Shown here in pieces: positions 29,058-37,023 of a DNA stretch of 64,000 nt (position 1 is the stretch's first letter; the number at the start of each line of letters is the position of its first letter). Below the pieces are notes generated by a model. That model was not told the DNA's origin. It did not search any database and saw only the letters and a list, made by a program, of their open reading frames with translations. The stretch covers positions 2,330,001 to 2,394,000 of the forward strand of contig NZ_CP041636.1 in assembly GCF_007197755.1 (NCBI RefSeq), written 5' to 3'. The stretch is from Ferrovibrio terrae. GTDB lineage: Bacteria > Pseudomonadota > Alphaproteobacteria > Ferrovibrionales > Ferrovibrionaceae. The translations under genes and the position numbers were made by a program.

Positions 29058-29891
29058 ATGACGCCGCGTCAACGCAGCTTCCGCATCAACGGTTACGATC
29101 TCTCCTGTCTCGAAGCCGGCGAAGCCAGCGCCATTCCGCTGCTGCTGGTGCATGGCTCGCTCTGCGACCAGCGCATCTGGACCGCGCAGATGGCGGCCTT
29201 TGCCGGGCATTACCGCGTGCTGGCGCTCAGTCTGCGCCATTTCTGGCCCGAGCAGTGGGACGGCAGCGGCGACGGCTATGAAATCCGGCAACATGCGGAG
29301 GATATCGCGGCGCTGATCCGGTATCTCGATGTCGGCCCGGTGCATCTGCTCGGCCATTCGCGCGGCGGCCATGTCTGCTTCCGCGTCGCGCAGCATCATC
29401 CGGAAACAATCCGTGCGCTCATTTTGGCCGAACCGGGCGGCCAGCTCGATCCGGCGCTGGCCGATCTCGGCGCGCCGGTGCCGGGTGCCGATCTCGGCCA
29501 GATGTTCGAAGATTCTGCCAATCTGATCGCGCGCGGCGAGACCGAAGCCGGGCTCGAGCTGTTCGTGACCGCGGTCGGCGGTCCGAAGGCCTGGAAATAT
29601 GCCGGCGAAGGCTTCAAGGCGATGGCGCGCGACAATGCCGCCACCATTATCGGTCAGGCGCGCGAGGCACGACTCACCTTCATGAAGGCGGAGATCGAAA
29701 GCATCGATCTGCCGGTGCTGCTGATCGGCGGCGCGCTCACCCGCGGCCATTTTCCCAAGGTGATGGATGCGATGCAGCGCCTGATGCCCGATGCCGAGCG
29801 CGTCACCATCGAAGGCGCAGGCCATCCGATGTACGAACAGCGCCCAGCGCCGTTCAACGACGCGGTGCTGGGGTTTCTCGCGCTGCGCTAG
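29058..29891 (+). CDS. Alpha/beta hydrolase
   Basis: A 277-aa cytoplasmic hydrolase with oxyanion-hole HGSLCD (32-37), nucleophile elbow GHSRGG (S101) and the C-terminal histidine in EGAGHPMYE. No specificity motif stands out; esterases, C-C hydrolases and haloperoxidase-like enzymes share this pattern. It starts six bases after the deacetylase stop, suggesting co-transcription. Its last four bases overlap the convergent NTF2-like gene. Confidence 0.85.
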   Translation: MTPRQRSFRINGYDLSCLEAGEASAIPLLLVHGSLCDQRIWTAQMAAFAGHYRVLALSLRHFWPEQWDGSGDGYEIRQHAEDIAALIRYLDVGPVHLLGHSRGGHVCFRVAQHHPETIRALILAEPGGQLDPALADLGAPVPGADLGQMFEDSANLIARGETEAGLELFVTAVGGPKAWKYAGEGFKAMARDNAATIIGQAREARLTFMKAEIESIDLPVLLIGGALTRGHFPKVMDAMQRLMPDAERVTIEGAGHPMYEQRPAPFNDAVLGFLALR

Positions 29892-30250
29892 CTGCGCGTG
29901 ACATGCGCAGCGACGCAGAGCCAGCGGCCGCTCGGCTGCCTCATCCAGATATCGGTATAGCGGCCCCCGCCGCGCTGGCCGTCGGCTTTGGTATAGGCCG
30001 TGCGGGCATGGATCAGCGCAGTGTCGTTGAGGATGCGGATCTGCACATCCTCGCAGGCGAGGTCCGGTACCGTGGTCGGTCTGGCGATCTGCGCCAGAAA
30101 GCCGGCGCGGTCGACCAGCGAGCCGTCCGGGTTACTGTTCAGGAAATCGGCCGAGAGATTTCCGTCGAACCAGCCTGTATCCGACTCCCGGACGGCGCGG
30201 ATGTAATTCTCGTTCAGGGTTTCGAGTGCGGCATGGTCAGGCGTTGTCAT
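29888..30250 (-). CDS. NTF2-like (SnoaL/DUF4440-type) protein
   Basis: A 120-aa protein with the cone-like NTF2 fold pattern: an N-terminal helix (ALETLNENYIRAV), DTGWFDGNLSADFLNSNPDG, then strands ending in RYTDIWMRQPSGRWLCVAAHV. Such proteins are small enzymes or ligand binders of varied function. It is transcribed divergently from the AraC-type regulator, 111 bp away, so it may be one of its targets. Confidence 0.8.
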   Translation of the reverse strand: MTTPDHAALETLNENYIRAVRESDTGWFDGNLSADFLNSNPDGSLVDRAGFLAQIARPTTVPDLACEDVQIRILNDTALIHARTAYTKADGQRGGGRYTDIWMRQPSGRWLCVAAHVTRS

Positions 30251-30361
30251 GGCGTGCTCTCTGGTGTCCTACAGGTAATCTCCGCAGGGTTTCGCAAGAT
30301 TTATCAAATCGGCCCATGCTAGCTTTCTCTGTGTCAGAAACAGACAGTATCGCGACCCGAA

Positions 30362-31234
30362 ATGACCGATATCAGCAGCACCGATTCCGCCAGCCAGGCG
30401 AGTTACCTGCGCCGTTTCACGCGCGTGATTGAATATATCTATGCCCATCTGGACGAGTCACCTGATCTTAACACGCTGGCCGAGGTGGCCGCATTGTCGC
30501 CGTATCATTGGCACCGCACCTGGCAGGCGGTCTACGGCGAGTCTGTCGTCAACACCGTCAAGCGCCTGCGGCTGCAGCGTGCCGCTGCCGATCTGGCGCA
30601 CAGCGAGATGCCGCTGGAGGCGATCGGCTCGCGCGCCGGCTATGGCAGCCTCGCCGCCTTCAGCCGCGGCTTCAAGGACTCCTATGGCATGACGCCGAGC
30701 GACTATCGCAAGGCCGGCAGCCACGCGCATTTCAAATCGACGCAAAATGCAAAGGAGGGCGCCGCCATGCCCGAAGTGACCATCCGCCATGTTCCGGCTG
30801 CGAAAATGGCCGTGGTGCCGCATCGCGGCTCGTATATGGAGATCGGCAAGGCCTTCGAGACGCTGTTCGGCACGCTCGGTGCGCGCGGGCTGCTGCGGCC
30901 GGGCCTGTGCATGAAGGGCATCTATTATTCCGATCCGACGTCGGTGCCTGAAGCCGAGTTGCGGTCTGCCGCCGGCATCCTGCTGCCTGACGATGATTTT
31001 CCCGTGGCGCCGCCGCTGGAGCGCGCCGAGCTGCGCGGCGGCGACTATGCCGTGCTGCGCCACAAGGGGCCGTATACCGACATGCGGCCGGCCTATGACT
31101 GGCTCTATGGCGAATGGCTGGTGCAGTCGGGCCGCGAAGCTGCCGATGCGCCCTGTTTCGAGGATTACCTGAACAATCCGCGTGAAGTCGCGCCCAGCGA
31201 ATTGCTCACCGATATCTGTTTGCCCCTGAAGTAA
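30362..31234 (+). CDS. AraC-family regulator with GyrI-like effector-binding domain
   Basis: 290 aa. The N-terminal AraC/XylS DNA-binding domain (about 15-112) has two helix-turn-helix units (LNTLAEVAALSPYHWHRTW; LEAIGSRAGYGSLAAFSRGF). The C-terminal half (about 137-290) is a GyrI/Rob-like small-molecule binding domain (PEVTIRHVPAAKMAVVPHRG). This is the Rob/BmrR-type architecture used to sense drugs or hydrophobic ligands. Targets are unknown; the divergent NTF2-like gene is the nearest candidate. Confidence 0.9.
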   Translation: MTDISSTDSASQASYLRRFTRVIEYIYAHLDESPDLNTLAEVAALSPYHWHRTWQAVYGESVVNTVKRLRLQRAAADLAHSEMPLEAIGSRAGYGSLAAFSRGFKDSYGMTPSDYRKAGSHAHFKSTQNAKEGAAMPEVTIRHVPAAKMAVVPHRGSYMEIGKAFETLFGTLGARGLLRPGLCMKGIYYSDPTSVPEAELRSAAGILLPDDDFPVAPPLERAELRGGDYAVLRHKGPYTDMRPAYDWLYGEWLVQSGREAADAPCFEDYLNNPREVAPSELLTDICLPLK

Positions 31235-31249
31235 TTTAAGCTGGCCGCT

Positions 31250-31283
31250 CCGGGCTTGACCCGGGGTCCCATTTAAAATGGGA
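31250..31283. repeat. Two adjacent palindromes resembling a dispersed intergenic repeat
   Basis: CCGGG-CTTGA-CCCGG (31250-31264) followed immediately by TCCCATTT-A-AAATGGGA (31267-31283), both perfect. The GGGCTTGACCCGGGGTCCC wording recalls short palindromic repeats scattered in alphaproteobacterial intergenic DNA. Only one copy is seen in the window. It could alternatively end AraC-regulator transcription. Confidence 0.45.
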
Positions 31284-31316
31284 TGCCGCACTGCTCGTCA
31301 GCACGAGGATGCATCC

Positions 31317-32774
31317 ATGTCTGCTGAATTCCGCACTGCTACAGAGCTGGTCGCCGCCTTGCGGTCCCGGCAGGTTTCCTCGGTCGAGCTGACGGACGCC
31401 GCGATTGCCGCCATCGAGGCCGGCGACGGCGCGCTGAATGCCGTGGTCGTGCGTGATTTTGAACGTGGGCGCGCAGCGGCGAAAGCTGCCGATGCGGCGC
31501 TGGCGAAGGGTCAGGAGACGGCGGCGCTGCTCGGCCTGCCGGTCACGGTGAAGGAAAGCTTCAACGTCGCCGGCCTGCCCACCACTTGGGGTATTCCGAA
31601 AACCGAAAAGATTCCTGTGACACAGGATGCCGTGACCGTGGCGCGGCTGAAGGCGGCCGGCGCGGTTGTGCTCGGCAAGACGAATATTTCCTACCTGCTG
31701 GCCGACTGGCAGTCCTTCAACGATGTCTATGGCACCAGCAACAATCCGTGGAGCGCGGCGCATACGCCCGGCGGGTCGTCGGGCGGATCGGCAGCGGCGT
31801 TGGCCGCCGGTTTCGTCTCGCTCGAACTGGGCTCTGATCTGGCGGGCTCCCTGCGAGTGCCGGCTCATTTCTGCGGTATCTATGCGCATAAGCCCAGCAG
31901 CGACATTATTCCCCGGCGCGGCCAGACCCCTCCGGGCGTGCCGGTGCTGTCGCTGGCGCCACGGCTCGATCTCGCCACCTGCGGTCCGATGGCGCGTTCG
32001 GCGCAGGACCTGATGCTCGGGCTCGATGTTCTGGCCGGACCTGATGACCACGAGGGCACGGCCTGGCAGCTGCAATTGCCGGTACCGCGTCATGCCTCGC
32101 TGAAGGACTACCGCGTCCTGGTGATCGACCAGCATCCGCTGACCCCGACAGACGCCTCGGTGCGCGCGCCGCTGAACGATCTGGCCGAGCGACTGGCTGC
32201 TGCGGGCTGCAAGGTCGGGCGCAGCAGCGATGTTGTGCCCGATCTCGCGCTGATCGGTCGCATGTATCTGCAGGCGTTGATGGCCTTTATCGGCAGCAAC
32301 ATGCCGTCCGCCGATTACGATGCGGCCACCGGCCGTGCAGCCGCCCTGCCGGCGGAGACTGACGATCTGCGCAGTCTGGTGCAGCGCGGGCTGGTCATGA
32401 GCCATCGCGACTGGGTGCAGGCCGATTTCATCCGCACCGGCGTCCTTGATCGCTGGCGCCGCTTTTTCCGCGACTGGGACATTCTGGTCTGCCCGGTGAT
32501 GCCGACGCCGGCATTGGCGCATGATCATCGCCCTGTGGCGGAACGCACCGTGATGGTCGATGGCCGCGCCATGCCCTATGGCGACCTGCCGCTGTGGTCC
32601 AGCCTCGCCACCCTGTCTGGCTTGCCATCGACGGCGTTTCCAGTCGGGATCAGCGCGCAGGGCCTGCCGGTCGGTGCGCAGGCCATAGGGCCTTTCCTGG
32701 AGGACCGCACGACCATCGCCTTCGCCGATCTGGTTGCCCAGGCTTTCGGCGGCTTCAAACCGCCACCGCTATGA
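31317..32774 (+). CDS. Amidase (amidase signature family)
   Basis: A 485-aa amidase signature enzyme with the Ser-cisSer-Lys triad: K79 (TVKESFNVAG), S154 within GGSSGGS (152-158) and S178 (GSDLAGSLR). The family hydrolyses carboxamides; substrate cannot be read from sequence. I chose the ATG at 31317, preceded by GAGG, rather than one 39 bp upstream inside the palindrome region. A 4-bp ATGA overlap couples it to the Atl1-like gene. Confidence 0.92.
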   Translation: MSAEFRTATELVAALRSRQVSSVELTDAAIAAIEAGDGALNAVVVRDFERGRAAAKAADAALAKGQETAALLGLPVTVKESFNVAGLPTTWGIPKTEKIPVTQDAVTVARLKAAGAVVLGKTNISYLLADWQSFNDVYGTSNNPWSAAHTPGGSSGGSAAALAAGFVSLELGSDLAGSLRVPAHFCGIYAHKPSSDIIPRRGQTPPGVPVLSLAPRLDLATCGPMARSAQDLMLGLDVLAGPDDHEGTAWQLQLPVPRHASLKDYRVLVIDQHPLTPTDASVRAPLNDLAERLAAAGCKVGRSSDVVPDLALIGRMYLQALMAFIGSNMPSADYDAATGRAAALPAETDDLRSLVQRGLVMSHRDWVQADFIRTGVLDRWRRFFRDWDILVCPVMPTPALAHDHRPVAERTVMVDGRAMPYGDLPLWSSLATLSGLPSTAFPVGISAQGLPVGAQAIGPFLEDRTTIAFADLVAQAFGGFKPPPL

Positions 32775-33184
32775 AAGCCGGCACCAGCTGGGCTGACAAG
32801 CTGCGTGACGGCAAGCAGCATCAGGTGAAGGTCGTGCCGATCAATATCGCCGGCATGAAGAAGGGCCAGATGATGCTGGTGCCCTCGGCGCGGATCGTGG
32901 ACGCTTTCATCCGCCGCCTGCCGGAGGGGCGGCTGCTGGATACGCGGGAATTGCGGGCGCGGCTGGCGCGCAAATACCACACCGAGGTGACCTGCCCGAT
33001 CACCATGGGTTTCATCCTGCGCATCGTGGCCGAAGCCGCCTGGGAAGCGCGGCAGGCTGGCGCCGCAAAGGGCGATATCACGCCGGTCTGGCGCGTGCTG
33101 GACGAAGACAGTCTGACGCTGAAGAAACTGCCGAAAGCCGCGGCGGCGTTCTTCCACACGCGAAGGGCGGAAGAGGCGGCATAA
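32771..33184 (+). CDS. Atl1/MGMT-like DNA-binding-fold protein lacking the acceptor cysteine motif
   Basis: 137 aa. The stretch MLVPSARIVDAFIRRLPEG, then TRELRARLARKY and CPITMGFILRIVAEAA resembles alkyltransferase-like/MGMT-family small proteins; the PCHR acceptor motif of true O6-methylguanine methyltransferases is absent. Such proteins may flag alkylated bases for excision repair, but I infer this only from fold-level resemblance. It is coupled to the amidase by ATGA, which is unusual for a repair protein. The window's Ada fragment is 32 kb away. Confidence 0.65.
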   Translation: MKAGTSWADKLRDGKQHQVKVVPINIAGMKKGQMMLVPSARIVDAFIRRLPEGRLLDTRELRARLARKYHTEVTCPITMGFILRIVAEAAWEARQAGAAKGDITPVWRVLDEDSLTLKKLPKAAAAFFHTRRAEEAA

Positions 33185-33193
33185 AAATTCCGG

Positions 33194-33222
33194 TTGACCG
33201 ATGGACGATCTGCCCTTACCGT
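33194..33222 (+). promoter_or_regulatory. Predicted promoter of the threonyl-tRNA synthetase attenuator
   Basis: TTGACC (33194-33199), 17-bp spacer, TACCGT (33217-33222). The expected start is only a few bases before the leader peptide ATG at 33233, so the transcript would be nearly leaderless, as with trpL in Sinorhizobium. Confidence 0.55.
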
Positions 33223-33232
33223 CCGCGTCACC

Positions 33233-33307
33233 ATGCAGAGCATTATTCTCACCGTAGCTACCATTAAGGTTACCGCCGTCGGCGGTGCCCTGGGTCGTTG
33301 CGCGTGA
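33233..33307 (+). CDS. Attenuator leader peptide (24 aa) upstream of the truncated ThrRS gene
   Basis: A 24-codon frame, ATG at 33233 and TGA at 33305-33307. Regulatory-type codons are packed into codons 4-16: Thr ACC at 7, 10 and 14; Ile ATT at 4, 5 and 11; Val at 8, 13 and 16; Leu CTC at 6. ATT and GTA are uncommon choices in the surrounding GC-rich genes. The C-terminal part (GGALGRCA) is encoded by the segments that form the alternative hairpins. There is no Shine-Dalgarno, consistent with leaderless initiation. Stalling at Thr codons would couple Thr-tRNA charging to expression of the synthetase. Confidence 0.7.
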   Translation: MQSIILTVATIKVTAVGGALGRCA

Positions 33308-33370
33308 TCGGATAAACGCAAAGCAGAACACCCAGAGGCCCCGCCGGCGACGGACGGGGCCTTGGTGTTT
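33272..33370 (+). promoter_or_regulatory. Mutually exclusive hairpins and terminator of a ribosome-mediated attenuator
   Basis: Hairpin 1:2 is ACCGCC-GTC-GGCGGT (33272-33286). The antiterminator pairs CTGGGT (33290-33295) with ACCCAG (33330-33335) and extends to GCC (33287-33289) with GGC (33337-33339) around a bulged A. The terminator pairs AGGCCCCG (33336-33343) with CGGGGCCT (33355-33362) and AACACC (33327-33332) with GGTGTT (33364-33369), ending in TTT. The antiterminator uses bases of the terminator's left arm, so only one can form. The U-run is short, the weakest point. Confidence 0.65.
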
Positions 33371-33416
33371 CCGGGGCTTCGTTCATCGCCGGTCGCTTCG
33401 CAGACCGGAGAGCGAC

Positions 33417-34649
33417 ATGAACAGTTTCAGTCCCAGATTCAACATGGATACGGATGTTTACGACCATCGCGTGCTGGGCACGCGGCTGGATCTCTTCCAC
33501 CAGCAGGAGGAAGGGCCGGGCATGGTCTTCTGGCATCCGCGCGGCTTTGCACTGTACCGCGTGATCGAGGATTACGTGCGCCGTCGCATGCGCGAGGTCG
33601 GCTTCGCGGAAATCCGCACGCCGCAGCTGCTGTCCTACAGCCTGTGGGAACAGAGCGGCCATGCCGACAAGTTCGCCAACGAGATGTACCGGCTCGACAG
33701 CCGCTCGTCGGGCGGCAACCGCAGCTTTGCGCTCAAGCCGATGAGCTGCCCCTGCCATGTGCAGGTCTATTCGAAGTCGCTGCGCTCGGTGCATGACCTG
33801 CCGCTGCGCTACTGCGAATTCGGTGCCTGCCATCGCGACGAACCTTCGGGCGCGCTGCAGGGCCTGATGCGTACCAAGAGCTTCACGCAGGATGATGCGC
33901 ACATCTTCTGCACGGAGGCCCAGGTCGAAGGAGAGGTGCAGCGCTTCTGTGAGCTGCTGCGCAGCATCTACAGCGATTTCGGCTTCGGCGCACCGCTGGT
34001 GTTCTTCTCCACGCGGCCGGCGAAGCGCGCTGGCGACGATGCGACCTGGGATCGCGCGGAGGCGGCGCTGGCGATGGCGGCGCGCCGCGCCGGGATCGAT
34101 TTCGGCATCAAGAGCGGCGATGGTGCCTTCTACGGCCCGAAGCTGGAATTCCATCTGCGCGACAGCCATGGCCGGGCCTGGCAATGCGGCACGATTCAGC
34201 TGGATTTCGTGCTGCCCGAACGGCTGGGCGCCGATTACGTGGCCAGCGACGGCAGCCGCCAGCGGCCGGTGATGATCCATCATGCCGTGCTGGGCAGCAT
34301 GGAGCGCTTCATCGGCATGCTGCTGGAGCATCACAAGGGCCAGCTGCCGCTCTGGCTGGCACCGGAACAGATCACGGTGGCGAGCGTGACCAGCGCGCAG
34401 GAGGCCTATGCCCGCAAGGCGGCGGCCGCGTTGGGCCGTGAAGGCTACCGCGTTGCCGTCGACGGCCGGCCCGAGCGGATCGGTCGCAAGATCGCCGAGG
34501 CGCATGAACAGGGCCTGCCGCTGCTGGGGATTGCCGGCGAGCGCGAGATGGAGCGCGGCACGCTCACCTTCCGCCGCCGCGATGGCCGGCAGGAGGAGCT
34601 GACGCTGGCCGATGCGGCGCGGCGCTACCGCGAGGAGGCGTTTCGGTGA
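33417..34649 (+). CDS. Threonyl-tRNA synthetase lacking TGS and editing domains
   Basis: A 410-aa class II synthetase matching only the catalytic and anticodon-binding parts of the roughly 640-aa bacterial ThrRS; the N-terminal TGS and proofreading domains are absent. The catalytic zinc ligands are conserved: C111 (KPMSCPCH), H162 (TQDDAHIF) and H288 (VMIHHAVLGSMERF). Motif 2 reads CHRDEPSGAL. It should charge tRNA-Thr but not clear Ser-tRNA-Thr itself. It is probably an inducible second copy, since a full-length thrS would be expected elsewhere. The ATG follows GGAG (33407-33410). An attenuator precedes it and a kinase gene is coupled downstream by GTGA. Confidence 0.88.
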   Translation: MNSFSPRFNMDTDVYDHRVLGTRLDLFHQQEEGPGMVFWHPRGFALYRVIEDYVRRRMREVGFAEIRTPQLLSYSLWEQSGHADKFANEMYRLDSRSSGGNRSFALKPMSCPCHVQVYSKSLRSVHDLPLRYCEFGACHRDEPSGALQGLMRTKSFTQDDAHIFCTEAQVEGEVQRFCELLRSIYSDFGFGAPLVFFSTRPAKRAGDDATWDRAEAALAMAARRAGIDFGIKSGDGAFYGPKLEFHLRDSHGRAWQCGTIQLDFVLPERLGADYVASDGSRQRPVMIHHAVLGSMERFIGMLLEHHKGQLPLWLAPEQITVASVTSAQEAYARKAAAALGREGYRVAVDGRPERIGRKIAEAHEQGLPLLGIAGEREMERGTLTFRRRDGRQEELTLADAARRYREEAFR

Positions 34650-35134
34650 TCGAGCCGACCCTTCATCTCGTCTGCGGCAAGATCGCGGCCGGCAAATCCA
34701 CGCTCTCAGCCGAGCTGGGTGCCGCGCCGGGTACCGTCACGCTCGCCGAGGATGCCTGGCTGGCGCAGCTCTATCCCGGCGAGATCCTGACCGTGGCGGA
34801 TTATGTGCGCTGTGCTGCCCGGCTGCGCGAGGCCGTCACGCCGCATGTCGAAAGCCTGCTGCGGGCCGGCCTGTCGGTGGTGCTGGATTTTCCGGCCAAT
34901 ACGCGGGCCAATCGCGCCTGGATGCGCGGCATCATCGACCGGACCGGGGCGAAACACCGGCTCTACTGGCTCGACGTCCCCGACGAGGTCTGCCGCGCGC
35001 GCCTGCGACAACGCAATGCGGCCGGTATGCATGACTTCGCCGCCAGCGATGCCGAATACGATGCGATCACCGCGTATTTCACGGCGCCGCAGGTCGATGA
35101 GAACTTCGAGGTTGTGCATCGCCGCATGGCATGA
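34646..35134 (+). CDS. P-loop kinase (AAA_33/zeta-like predicted kinase)
   Basis: A 162-aa protein with Walker A GKIAAGKST (11-19), an acidic DVP strand (YWLDVPDEV) and a lid-like RARLRQRN. It resembles small predicted kinases of the AAA_33/COG0645 group, which include antibiotic and nucleoside phosphotransferases. The GTG start overlaps the synthetase stop (GTGA), so it is under the same attenuator. Substrate unknown; linkage to tRNA charging or to resistance against a ThrRS inhibitor are both possible inferences. Confidence 0.8.
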   Translation: MIEPTLHLVCGKIAAGKSTLSAELGAAPGTVTLAEDAWLAQLYPGEILTVADYVRCAARLREAVTPHVESLLRAGLSVVLDFPANTRANRAWMRGIIDRTGAKHRLYWLDVPDEVCRARLRQRNAAGMHDFAASDAEYDAITAYFTAPQVDENFEVVHRRMA

Positions 35135-35209
35135 GCGGGGCTCGGTTCCGATGTTCCGCGATGTTCTCCCGGAATCGCAGAAGATCGCCATAAATGCATC
35201 TGCGTTCAG

Positions 35210-35238
35210 TTGCGTCGCTGGACGTCGCGCCCTATTTA
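35210..35238 (+). promoter_or_regulatory. Predicted promoter of the antiporter gene
   Basis: TTGCGT (35210-35215), 17-bp spacer, TATTTA (35233-35238), 43 bp before the ATG in an AT-richer segment. This accounts for most of the 146-bp gap 35135-35280. Confidence 0.55.
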
Positions 35239-35280
35239 TCGAGGATACGATAATTTTATTCTAGGGGAGACCCCGCCGGG

Positions 35281-37023
35281 ATGCCGCATCACACGCCGCT
35301 GATTGCCATGATTGTCATGGGGCTCGTGCTCGCTTTCGCCTTTGGTGCCATTGCCAATCGTCTGCGAATCTCGCCTCTGGTGGGCTATCTGCTGGCGGGC
35401 GTGCTGGTCGGTCCGTTCACGCCGGGCTTTGTCGGCGACCAGAATCTGGCCAATGAACTGGCTGAAATCGGCGTCATCCTGCTGATGTTTGGCGTCGGCT
35501 TGCATTTCTCACTGAAAGACCTGATGTCGGTGAAGGCCATCGCCATCCCCGGCGCCGTGGCGCAGATCGCGCTCGCCACCATTCTGGGCATGGGTCTGTC
35601 CTGGTGGTTGGGCTGGTCGATCGCTGCCGGCCTGGTCTTCGGTCTCGCGCTGTCTGTTGCATCGACCGTTGTGCTGCTGCGCGCCATGCAGGAGCGGCGG
35701 CTCATCGAGACTGAACGCGGTCGCATCGCGGTCGGCTGGCTGATCGTCGAGGATCTGGCCATGGTGCTGGCGCTGGTGCTGTTGCCGGCCCTGGCCGGTA
35801 TCATGGGGGATGGCGCCAGCGAATCCGGCAAGGCCAGCATGCCGACCCAGGACATTCTCATGGCGCTGGGCCTGACGCTCGGTAAGGTGGTTGCCTTCGT
35901 GGTGCTGATGCTGGTGGTCGGCCGCCGGCTGATTCCCTGGATTCTGCATTACGTCGTTCATACCGGCTCCCGCGAACTCTTCCGTCTTGCGGTGCTGGCG
36001 ATTGCACTGGGCGTTGCCTTTGGCGCGGCCAAGCTGTTCGGCGTTTCCTTCGCGCTCGGTGCCTTCTTTGCCGGCATGATCATGAGCGAGTCAGCGCTGA
36101 GCCATGAAGCTGCCAACGAGACTCTTCCGTTGCGAGATGCTTTTGCCGTGCTGTTCTTCGTTTCGGTCGGCATGCTGGTCGATCCGCGAATCATCATCGA
36201 AAATCCGCTGCCGGTTTTTGCCACTCTCTTCATCATCGTGATCGGCAAGTCGCTCGCCGCCTTCGTGATCGTATTGCTGTTCCGCCATCCGGTGGGCACT
36301 GCGCTGCTGATTTCGGCATCGCTGGCGCAGATTGGCGAGTTCTCTTTCATTCTGGTGGCGCTCGGCACAGACCTGAAACTGTTGCCGGCCGAGGGCCGCG
36401 ACCTGGTCCTGGCCGGCGCAATCCTGTCGATCATGCTCAATCCACTCGTATTCATCGGCGCCGACCGGGCCAGGCCCTGGTTCGAACGGCACTTCGACAA
36501 GAGGCGAGGCATCTCATCGGGGCCGACGATCCCGACACCCGAGGCTTCGGTCAGCGCTGCAGTGCCCGACAATGAAGTCATTCCGCAGCCCACGACGCTG
36601 ACAGGCCATGTCGTGCTGGTCGGCTATGGCAGGGTCGGCAGCCTGGTCGGCGCGGCTCTGCGCGAGCGCGGCATGCCATTCCTGGTCATCGAGGATGTCG
36701 ACAAGCGTGTTGCCGAATTGCGCAGCCAGGGTATCGAGGTGATTGCCGGCAACGCGACCCATGGCGGCGTGCTGGCTGCGGCGAAGCCGGGCGAGGCGCG
36801 TCAGCTGATCATCGCGATACCAAATGTGTTCGAGGCCGGTGTTATTCTTGATCTCGCACGCAAGGCCAATCTAGGACTTGAGATCATTGCCCGTGCTCAT
36901 GCCGATGCCGAGGTCGACCATCTGATGACTCACGGGGCCACGACGGTGATCATGGGCGAGCGCGAAATCGCCCGCGCGATGATCGAGCGATTCCCGCAGG
37001 CGCCAGCCGCGTCGGTCGCCTGA
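35281..37023 (+). CDS. Monovalent cation:proton antiporter-2 (Kef/YbaL type)
   Basis: A 580-aa inner-membrane protein. About 12 hydrophobic segments form the CPA2 exchanger domain (1-390) and a cytoplasmic RCK/TrkA-N domain follows, with nucleotide-binding GYGRVG at 448-453. The arrangement matches YbaL/RosB, K+ or Na+ antiporters gated by NAD(H)-like ligands. It ends without a TrkA-C domain. The stop TGA directly abuts the convergent porin stop, forming TGATCA (37021-37026). Confidence 0.92.
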   Translation: MPHHTPLIAMIVMGLVLAFAFGAIANRLRISPLVGYLLAGVLVGPFTPGFVGDQNLANELAEIGVILLMFGVGLHFSLKDLMSVKAIAIPGAVAQIALATILGMGLSWWLGWSIAAGLVFGLALSVASTVVLLRAMQERRLIETERGRIAVGWLIVEDLAMVLALVLLPALAGIMGDGASESGKASMPTQDILMALGLTLGKVVAFVVLMLVVGRRLIPWILHYVVHTGSRELFRLAVLAIALGVAFGAAKLFGVSFALGAFFAGMIMSESALSHEAANETLPLRDAFAVLFFVSVGMLVDPRIIIENPLPVFATLFIIVIGKSLAAFVIVLLFRHPVGTALLISASLAQIGEFSFILVALGTDLKLLPAEGRDLVLAGAILSIMLNPLVFIGADRARPWFERHFDKRRGISSGPTIPTPEASVSAAVPDNEVIPQPTTLTGHVVLVGYGRVGSLVGAALRERGMPFLVIEDVDKRVAELRSQGIEVIAGNATHGGVLAAAKPGEARQLIIAIPNVFEAGVILDLARKANLGLEIIARAHADAEVDHLMTHGATTVIMGEREIARAMIERFPQAPAASVA

